Assembly: GCF_910585425.1 (NCBI RefSeq)
Contig: NZ_CAJUCP010000033.1
Location: 1 to 19,596, forward strand
Length of the DNA stretch: 19,596 nucleotides
Direction: 5' to 3'
Origin: an uncultured Acetatifactor sp.
GTDB lineage: Bacteria; Bacillota; Clostridia; Lachnospirales; Lachnospiraceae
Shown here: piece after piece, positions 14,400-19,596 of the stretch
How positions within the stretch are numbered: the first letter of the stretch is position 1
Layout: each line of letters opens with the position of its first letter
The notes under the pieces: generated by a model
Seen by the model: only the letters and a program-made list of their open reading frames with translations
Database searches by the model: none
What the model was told of the DNA's origin: nothing
Program-made: the position numbers and the translations under genes

Positions 14400-16049
14400 A
14401 TGTTACATTTCAGGATGAATATGCCGTTTTACCTGATGGCATTTTACGGGAGCGTCATGATCGCGGCGGTTCTGCTGCTGCGGGCGCTGCTCAAAAATAA
14501 GTTGCCAAAGTTCGTGTTCCCCACGCTCTGGGGCGTGGTGCTGCTGCGTCTGCTGGTGCCCTTTTCCTTAAGCAGCCCCTTAAGCCTGCCGGTGCCTGCC
14601 GGGCTGACCGGGCTTTCCGAAGCTTTTGCGATATATGAAGATGAGATGGCAAGGGCTACAGAGAATTTGCCACAGACACAGTCCGGCACTGCAGGATCCG
14701 AAGCGACAGGAGGCGATGGGACAGCGCGCACCTGGGCTTCGGAGAGTCCTGGCAGCCCAAGCACGGATAATAACATAGCAGTAGTAGAGGAGGTGGTAAT
14801 GGAGGGTTCCTCCGATTACATCATGGATACCGGCATTTCCTTCCTGCCGCGAAGCTTCTTCCTGAGAAGCAATTCCCTGAGAAATGCCCTGCCCGTGCTG
14901 TACCTGCTGGGTCTGGCCGCTGTGGCGGGAATCCTGGCATGGCAGAAAATCATCTACGCGAAGAGGCTGAAAGGCGGCCTGCTGATGGAGCGCAATGAGA
15001 CCGTGAACGGGCTGCTGCGGGATATGGGGATGGGGCATGTGCTGGTGTTCTCCAATGACGAGATCGCCTCCCCGCTGGCCTGCGGGCTGATCGGCCCCCG
15101 CATCTACCTGCCCACCCGGATGGACTTTGGAAATGCCGTGCTGCTGCGCCATGTGCTTGCCCATGAGGCCATGCATATCAGGCGCAGGGACAACTGGGTG
15201 AAAGCCGTCATGCTGGCGGCCATCGTGCTGCACTGGTACAATCCCCTGGTGTGGCTGATGGCGAAATGCCTGGCTTCCGACCTGGAAGCCGCCTGTGACG
15301 CCGCTGTGCTGAAAAAATATGACACAGACCAGCGCAAGAGCTATGCCTACAGCCTGCTGGCCATGGCCGTCAGCGCCAGCCGCAGCTCCCTGCTGTACAG
15401 CGCTTTCTCCAAAACCGAGGTAGAGAGGCGGGTGAAGGGGATTCTGGCGTTCCGGAAAGCCTCGGCCTTTGCAGTGCTGCTTTCCGTATTGCTGCTGGCG
15501 GGGGGCACGGTTGCCTTTGCCACCGGGGGGCAGGCCCCTTTTTCCCATGCCTTGACCAGCTACTGCGCCAGCTCGGGCTCCAGATGGGGCGTGAAGGTGG
15601 AAATCACCCGGGACATCGCCCTGGGGCAGCATCCCCAGAAGCGGGCGGAGGACGCAGTGTTCTCCGTGCTGGACGCGGACGCCTCCCAGGACCCGGACAT
15701 CATCCAGGAGGCGGTCCAGGCGGCGCTGGCCCGGGAATTCGGCGTGGAGCGGAGCGCCTTTGACGTGTCGGTGAGCCTGTGCCTGGATGCGGAGACAGTG
15801 GACGCCCAATACGCCGAATGGGGAATCGAACGCCTGGACAATGGCTTCCTGCGCTGCCAGGGGGAGCAGGTGCGCACCTACCGGGACGAGATGCTGGGCT
15901 CCTATCAGTCGAGGGAAGACGGAGGCGTAGACATCGTTGTCCGGAGGAACCGCCTGGGAGAGATTACCGCCGTAGATGCCTGGCATGCGGGAGACGAGGA
16001 ATACGACAGACGCACCAAAGAGCTGGAGCGGCATGATTCCCGCTATTGA
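14400..16049 (+). CDS. BlaR1/MecR1-like M56 membrane metalloprotease with atypical sensor domain
   Basis: A 549-residue signal transducer. Membrane helices are near residues 10-30, 38-55 and 163-181. A long hydrophilic, Ser/Thr/Gly-rich loop lies at about 75-150. The zinc-protease domain has HEAMH (255-259; His255, Glu256, His259) and the third ligand Glu296 in SDLEAACD. A fourth helix is at about 355-376, followed by an outside domain of about 170 residues. In BlaR1 the outer domain is a penicillin-binding sensor with SxxK; here I see no such motif, and the domain is shorter and charged, so the signal is probably not beta-lactam recognised by acylation. On activation it should cleave or trigger loss of the BlaI-type repressor encoded directly upstream. 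No resistance gene follows, so target genes must lie elsewhere or be this operon itself. Confidence 0.88.
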   Translation: MLHFRMNMPFYLMAFYGSVMIAAVLLLRALLKNKLPKFVFPTLWGVVLLRLLVPFSLSSPLSLPVPAGLTGLSEAFAIYEDEMARATENLPQTQSGTAGSEATGGDGTARTWASESPGSPSTDNNIAVVEEVVMEGSSDYIMDTGISFLPRSFFLRSNSLRNALPVLYLLGLAAVAGILAWQKIIYAKRLKGGLLMERNETVNGLLRDMGMGHVLVFSNDEIASPLACGLIGPRIYLPTRMDFGNAVLLRHVLAHEAMHIRRRDNWVKAVMLAAIVLHWYNPLVWLMAKCLASDLEAACDAAVLKKYDTDQRKSYAYSLLAMAVSASRSSLLYSAFSKTEVERRVKGILAFRKASAFAVLLSVLLLAGGTVAFATGGQAPFSHALTSYCASSGSRWGVKVEITRDIALGQHPQKRAEDAVFSVLDADASQDPDIIQEAVQAALAREFGVERSAFDVSVSLCLDAETVDAQYAEWGIERLDNGFLRCQGEQVRTYRDEMLGSYQSREDGGVDIVVRRNRLGEITAVDAWHAGDEEYDRRTKELERHDSRY

Positions 16050-16127
16050 CAAGACAGAGCCGGACCAGGGAGGTGCCGGGGAGTAACGGCAGGCCGGGAA
16101 TACGCCGGAAATGTAGCAATCGCGCGC

Positions 16128-16152
16128 ACAGGGGAGTTAACAAATCCCCTGT
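16128..16152. terminator. Hairpin after the M56 gene
   Basis: ACAGGGGA (16128-16135) pairs perfectly with TCCCCTGT (16145-16152) around a 9-base loop, 80 bases after the M56 stop. No T-run follows, so termination is possible but weak. It also reaches into where a -35 for the Y RNA promoter would lie. Confidence 0.4.
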
Positions 16153-16170
16153 TCCGGCCGATAAAGAATA

Positions 16171-16176
16171 TATACT
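16171..16176 (+). promoter_or_regulatory. Probable -10 box of the Y RNA gene
   Basis: TATACT, about 24 bases before the Y RNA stem. No good -35 lies 17 bases upstream (CCTGTT is a poor match). A transcript would start near 16183. Confidence 0.4.
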
Positions 16177-16199
16177 TTAGATATGTGACAGTAAAAGCA

Positions 16200-16340
16200 G
16201 CCCCGATGCGCAGGAGACGGTTACTTCGATAGTAGGATCGCGTTGTTATGGGTTCGAATCCCATCTGCCGGGAGACCGGCAGTAGCTCAATGGTAGAGTA
16301 CGGCACACCGTCTTCGTCCTTTCTCGGGGCTTTCTTTTGT
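16200..16340 (+). ncRNA. Y RNA of the YrlA type (tRNA-mimicking), Ro60/Rsr partner
   Basis: A closing stem pairs GCCCCGA (16200-16206) with TCGGGGC (16324-16330). GGA (16213-16215) pairs with TCC (16317-16319), and GACGGT (16216-16221) with ACCGTC (16307-16312). Inside lies a tRNA-like module in permuted order: T-arm (ATGGG-TTCGAAT-CCCAT, 16248-16264), then CTGCCGG-GAGA-CCGGCAG (16265-16282), an acceptor-like 7-bp stem closed by a GNRA loop, then TA and a D-arm (GCTC-AATGGTA-GAGT, 16285-16299). The U-rich run CTTTCTTTTGTTT after the basal stem would end transcription. Bacterial YrlA RNAs are known for such a tRNA mimic attached to a Ro60-binding stem and for lying beside the TROVE gene, which starts 118 bases after the basal stem. 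Exact ends are inferred from pairing. Confidence 0.82.
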
Positions 16341-16447
16341 TTATGCCGGTATTTATGCCGGAAAGATGCGCGAAAGCGTCCGGGGCTTTTACGTGCGCCG
16401 GAGTTTTGCCCTTTCGTGCCGTGGCGACTTTACAGGAGGTAACCAAA

Positions 16448-18082
16448 ATGAGCCGTTTTCGAGCCGTACTTGATTCTGCCGGAAAAAACGGGACAGTGGA
16501 AAATTTCATGGGAGGAGAATCCTACAGAGTGGGCCCGCTGGACACCCTGAAGATGATTACGGCCTCCTCCATCTTCGGGGAACCCTCCTATTACCGGGAG
16601 GGCGGACTGGGCGGAGGCCTCCGGGACGGAAAATACAGATGCTGCGCGCTCCTGGAGGGATATCTGCTCTTCGGCAGCGCCTGGGAGGGCCGCACCACCA
16701 CGGAAATCATGGAGAGCGCCATAGACGAGGCCCTGGAGGCGGACTTCGAGGGGACGCTGCGCTGGGCCGCCACATTGCGGGCGGATTTCTCCATGCGCCT
16801 GAATCCCCAGGTCATCATGGTCAGGGCGGCGCTGCACCCCGGGCGGCAGGAATTCACCCGGACCCACCCCGGCCTGTTCGGGGAGCTGGAGCGCCGGGTC
16901 ATGAGCCGGGGGGACGATGCCCTGTCCCAGTTGGCCTATTTCCTCTACAGCAACCATGGAAAACAGAATATGCCCAGCCTCCTGAAGCGTTCCATAGCGG
17001 CTGGGCTGGAGCGCCTGGAGCCCTATGAGGCCGCAAAATATAAGAACGCGGAGATGGGCCTGAAGGATGCCGTCCGCATCACCCATGCCCATTCCGCCCT
17101 GATCGACGAATTTATGGCCACCGGCTCCGTCAAGCTGCCTTCCGGGAAGAAGACATGGGAGAACCTGCGCTCGGAGGGCCTGGGCTGGAAGGAGATTTTC
17201 GGACAGATTTCCATGGGCCATATGGCCCTGCTGCGGAATCTGCGGGGCGTTTTCTCGGAAATCGAGGACGCGGCATTCTGTGAGGAATATTTAAACCGCC
17301 TAAAAAGCGGCGTGGCAGGGGGCAGACAGTTCCCCTTCCGGTACTACAGCGCCTACAAAGCGGTGGAGAAGAGCGAATGCGCCCACAAACCCCGCATCAT
17401 GGACGCGCTGGAGGAGTGCATGGACCTGGCCATGGCGAACATGCCCGGATTTCAGGGCAAGACCATGTGCCTCTCGGACAATTCCGGCTCCGCCTGGGGC
17501 GCCATCCCCTCGGAATACGGCAGCGTCCGGATAGCGGTCATCGACAACCTCTCCTCCGTCATCGCCGCGGCGGCCTCGGAGGAGGGCTATGTGGGCAAAT
17601 TCGGGGACAGCCTGAAAGTCTTCCCGATTTCCAGACGGGGCCAGATCCTGCGCCAGTGCAAAGAGATATCCGAAAAAACGTACACGGACGTGGGCGCGTC
17701 CACCGAGGGCGGCATCTGGGAATTCTTCAAGAATGCCATCGGGAAAAAGGAGCACTGGGATCAGATATTCATCTATTCCGACCAGCAGGCGGGCCATGGG
17801 GGCCTGTACGGAACCGATGCCCAGAAGCGGGAATACCGGGAAGGGGGCTTCGCATGCCGGTGGGGCAGCCGGGGACAGGGAGACTACATTAATGTCTTCG
17901 ACCTGGTGCTGGAATACAGGCGGAAGGTGAACCCCCATGTGAACGTATTCTCCATCCAGACTGCCGGGTACAACAATGCCTGCATCCCGGAGTACGCCTA
18001 CCGCACCTGCATCCTCTACGGATGGACCGGCAGAGAGCTGAGCTTCGCCAGGCAGATGATAGATTTATGGGACGGGAAGTAA
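16448..18082 (+). CDS. rsr: TROVE domain protein, Ro60 orthologue (Rsr)
   Basis: A 544-residue protein, nearly the length of vertebrate Ro60. The N-terminal two thirds (about 15-330) is the helical TROVE ring (YRVGPLDTLKMI, then ALEADFEGTLRWAATLRADFSMR, then LLRNLRGVF). The C-terminal third is a von Willebrand A-like domain with the MIDAS motif D-x-S-x-S at Asp344-Ser346-Ser348 (LSDNSGS), Thr419 and Asp445 as probable metal-site partners. Family members bind Y RNA on the outer ring surface and ends of misfolded RNAs in the central hole; in Deinococcus a Y RNA tethers Rsr to PNPase for RNA decay, and in Salmonella rsr is linked to Rtc RNA repair. The ATG at 16448 has AGGAGGT upstream; the frame to 16337 overlaps the Y RNA tail and is rejected. 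No rtcB or pnp gene is nearby. Confidence 0.93.
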   Translation: MSRFRAVLDSAGKNGTVENFMGGESYRVGPLDTLKMITASSIFGEPSYYREGGLGGGLRDGKYRCCALLEGYLLFGSAWEGRTTTEIMESAIDEALEADFEGTLRWAATLRADFSMRLNPQVIMVRAALHPGRQEFTRTHPGLFGELERRVMSRGDDALSQLAYFLYSNHGKQNMPSLLKRSIAAGLERLEPYEAAKYKNAEMGLKDAVRITHAHSALIDEFMATGSVKLPSGKKTWENLRSEGLGWKEIFGQISMGHMALLRNLRGVFSEIEDAAFCEEYLNRLKSGVAGGRQFPFRYYSAYKAVEKSECAHKPRIMDALEECMDLAMANMPGFQGKTMCLSDNSGSAWGAIPSEYGSVRIAVIDNLSSVIAAAASEEGYVGKFGDSLKVFPISRRGQILRQCKEISEKTYTDVGASTEGGIWEFFKNAIGKKEHWDQIFIYSDQQAGHGGLYGTDAQKREYREGGFACRWGSRGQGDYINVFDLVLEYRRKVNPHVNVFSIQTAGYNNACIPEYAYRTCILYGWTGRELSFARQMIDLWDGK

Positions 18083-18185
18083 ATCCCCGTCCCCTCCCCT
18101 GATTTCGGACATTCCGTCCAAACTCATATCCCACCAGAGAAATCCGCTATATATATGTAGCGATTAAATCTTGCCTCAAAACCGG

Positions 18186-18250
18186 ATAAACGGCATGACT
18201 GGCTATGCTATGCGACTGGCAAGAAGTAAATGCCGTTTATATAGTAAAGA
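18186..18250. repeat. 11-base perfect inverted repeat with internal direct repeats
   Basis: ATAAACGGCAT (18186-18196) and its exact complement (18240-18250) enclose 43 bases that contain GACTGGC twice (18197 and 18213) and TATGC twice between them. The symmetry suggests a folded RNA or a protein-binding site. No T-run follows directly. Confidence 0.6.
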
Positions 18251-18357
18251 AATATGTCGAAACAAAGGACGAAACATTGTGCAAACTATATAAATCCAAA
18301 GGCCGATTATATACATAAGGCCTAAGGTTTTTATACTACAATGTGAGTTTTTTTAGA

Positions 18358-18386
18358 TTGCTGTGTAAAAGATGCCATGTTATACT
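18358..18386 (+). promoter_or_regulatory. Promoter of the sugar ABC permease operon
   Basis: -35 TTGCTG (18358-18363), 17-base spacer, and an extended -10 TGT-TATACT (hexamer 18381-18386). The start would be near 18393, about 58 bases before ATG 18451. Confidence 0.7.
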
Positions 18387-18450
18387 AAAAACAATGAAAG
18401 GACATGATGGATTTTATATAATAGCATGAAAACAGCAAGGAGGACAGGGA

Positions 18451-19398
18451 ATGGCAGGAGACAAGAAAAAGGCAAAGGTGAAAAGACGCCGCTGGAGGCG
18501 TGACGACACGGAACTGACGCTGTTGGCGCTGCCGACTACGATTTGGTATTTTCTATTTTCCTTTTTACCCATGTTCGGTATCGTGATCGCATTCAAGGAA
18601 TTCAAAATCAACGGAGGATTCCTGAAGAGCTTCTTCACGAGCAAATGGGTGGGGTTCAACAATTTCAAGTTCCTCTTTGCCTCCAAGGACATCTGGCTCA
18701 TCATCAGGAACACGCTTGCCTACAACATTGTATTCATCATCCTGGGAATCGTCATCCCTGTGGCGGCGGCCATTGCCATCGGCCAGATTCATTCCAAGCG
18801 GATGGCGAAGGTCTACCAGACGGCCATGTTCATGCCGTACTTCCTGTCCTGGGTGGTGGTGACCGCGCTGGTATGGGCATTCTTAAGCTTTGACAAGGGG
18901 CTTTTGAACAACATGCTGGAGACCTTGGGATATGAGCGCCAGCAATGGTATATGAAGAAACAGATGTGGCCGCCGTTCCTGGTGTTCATGAATCTGTGGA
19001 AAGGCGTCGGCTACGGTATGGTAGTCTACCTGGCCACCATCACCGGCATCGACAAGACCTACTATGAAGCCGCGGGCATCGACGGAGCCACCATATGGCA
19101 GCAGATCCGTTACATAACTTTGCCCCTGATGAAGAACGTGATTATTATGATGTTCATCATGAAGGTGGGAGGCATCTTCTACTCCGATTTCGGTCTGTTC
19201 TACCAGGTGCCCAGAGATTCCAACTCGCTTTACGACGTGGTCTACACGCTGGATGTCTATGTGTACAAACAGCTGCGGACATCGACTACGGGCATGTCGG
19301 CGGCCGCCGCTTTCGTACAGTCCGTGGCAGGCTGCATCACGATACTGACCGCCAACGCCATCGTGCGGAAGATAGACCGCGAGAGCGCAATGATTTAA
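18451..19398 (+). CDS. LplB-family carbohydrate ABC transporter permease
   Basis: A 315-residue membrane protein of the MalF/UgpA/LplB branch. After a basic, charged N-terminal tail (1-20) come six predicted helices, starting about residues 25-48 and 85-111. The cytoplasmic EAA loop YYEAAGIDGATIWQQIRYITLPLMK (about 204-228, read in two halves) contacts the shared sugar ATPase. These permeases import oligosaccharides with an LplA-type lipoprotein and an LplC partner; neither lies within the window, and the LplC gene would be expected just to the right. AAGGAGG lies 7 bases before the ATG and a good promoter is close upstream, so this is probably the first gene of its operon. The sugar cannot be predicted. 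Confidence 0.92.
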   Translation: MAGDKKKAKVKRRRWRRDDTELTLLALPTTIWYFLFSFLPMFGIVIAFKEFKINGGFLKSFFTSKWVGFNNFKFLFASKDIWLIIRNTLAYNIVFIILGIVIPVAAAIAIGQIHSKRMAKVYQTAMFMPYFLSWVVVTALVWAFLSFDKGLLNNMLETLGYERQQWYMKKQMWPPFLVFMNLWKGVGYGMVVYLATITGIDKTYYEAAGIDGATIWQQIRYITLPLMKNVIIMMFIMKVGGIFYSDFGLFYQVPRDSNSLYDVVYTLDVYVYKQLRTSTTGMSAAAAFVQSVAGCITILTANAIVRKIDRESAMI

Positions 19399-19412
19399 TA
19401 GTAGTAGGTGCT

Positions 19413-19596
19413 GATGCCTGGTACTGGGCGGGCACTTACGGAACTGGAAACAGTAAGTGCCCGGCCAGTGCCCGAAGAATTTGTGGACGCATGCACTAAG
19501 CGGCCGGAAATTCTTCGCCGATGCCTGGTACTGGGCGGGCGCTTACGGAACTGGAAACAGTAAGTGCCCGGCCAGTGCCCGAAGAATTTGTGGACG
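19413..19596. repeat. Two 77-base direct repeats, each with a strong hairpin
   Basis: Copies lie at 19413-19489 and 19520-19596, differing by one base (GGGCACTTAC against GGGCGCTTAC), with a 107-base period and a 30-base linker. In each, GGGCACTTAC pairs with GTAAGTGCCC around a 13-base loop, and ACTGG with CCAGT outside it. A further inverted pair, CGAAGAATT (19473) and AATTCTTCG (19509), joins the first copy to the linker. The second copy ends exactly at the window edge, so more may follow. Confidence 0.85.

Larger units (their letters stand above)
18083..18450. other. Intergenic region after the TROVE gene
   Basis: No gene is seen in these 368 bases. They hold a short GGAC/GTCC hairpin near 18107, a large inverted repeat (18186-18250), an AT-rich stretch, and the promoter of the sugar permease gene (18358-18386). 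I searched for a second Y RNA and found no T-arm or D-arm here. Confidence 0.5.

Noticed and set aside
14580..16052. 490-residue minus-strand ORF opposite the M56 gene
   Set aside because: It is a mirror of a GC-rich coding sequence: composition is His/Gln/Gly-rich, with no domain and no ribosome binding site, while the plus strand encodes a clear M56 protease.
16230..16300. A normal or circularly permuted tRNA gene
   Set aside because: T-arm and D-arm are clear, but no anticodon arm of 5 plus 7 plus 5 bases can be formed in either order, U33 is missing, and the acceptor-like stem is closed by a tetraloop. A YrlA-type Y RNA next to a TROVE gene explains all parts.
16248..16300. tRNA fragments left by an integrated element (attachment-site scar)
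   Set aside because: I first considered this because the two halves are in swapped order, but the outer stems and U-rich end pair too well for a random scar and no integrase is present.
16248..16442. 64-codon plus-strand ORF across the Y RNA (contains SSMVEYG)
   Set aside because: This peptide is what the D-arm of a tRNA-like RNA gives when translated; the RNA explanation is stronger.
19413..19596. CRISPR array
   Set aside because: Only two units, 77 bases long with a 30-base linker and large internal hairpins, and no cas genes; this is a palindromic repeat element, not a CRISPR.

Overview
The window looks like a chromosomal segment of a gut-type Clostridia bacterium, most likely Lachnospiraceae. 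This is inferred from strong AGGAGG-type ribosome binding sites, a DUF4869 protein, a BlaI/M56 pair, an LplB-type sugar permease, and alternation of GC-rich core-like genes with AT-richer accessory genes. No phage structural genes, complete insertion sequence, rRNA or CRISPR array were seen.

Layout. 1-1065: a decayed edge with one small minus-strand ORF and a P-loop kinase-like gene. 1066-4902: an iron-siderophore/cobalamin-type ABC importer (lipoprotein, FecCD permease, FecE-type ATPase). Its genes are separated by roughly 500-base spacers that hold ORF debris, including a frameshifted relative of the 'ADP-ribosylation/crystallin J1' small proteins. 5002-6863 (minus): a YtrA-type GntR repressor, ABC ATPase and ABC-2 permease with overlapping genes, driven by a consensus promoter overlapped by a dyad. 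7362-10790: a tight accessory operon of DUF4869 protein, P-loop protein with a TOPRIM-like C-terminal half, SAM methyltransferase, DUF2200 protein, then a peptidase E-like protein behind a perfect hairpin. 10768-13853: a broken small gene whose last piece overlaps by ATGA a large, AT-richer double-NTPase (KGGVGR-variant ParA-like domain plus a second P-loop domain) that looks like a conflict/defence protein. 13915-16049: twin BlaI operators, a BlaI repressor and a BlaR1-like M56 metalloprotease with an unusual sensor domain. 16200-18082: a Y RNA of the tRNA-mimicking YrlA type and a Ro60/Rsr (TROVE) protein. 18358-19398: a promoter and an LplB-type sugar ABC permease, followed by two copies of a 77-base hairpin repeat that runs to the window end.

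The most notable system is the Ro60-Y RNA ribonucleoprotein. A T-arm, a GNRA-capped acceptor-like hairpin and a D-arm lie in permuted tRNA order inside a long closing stem that ends in a U-rich tail, about 110 bases upstream of the TROVE gene. The DUF4869 plus ATPase-TOPRIM-like pair and the KGGVGR double-NTPase are the other candidates for poorly described biology.
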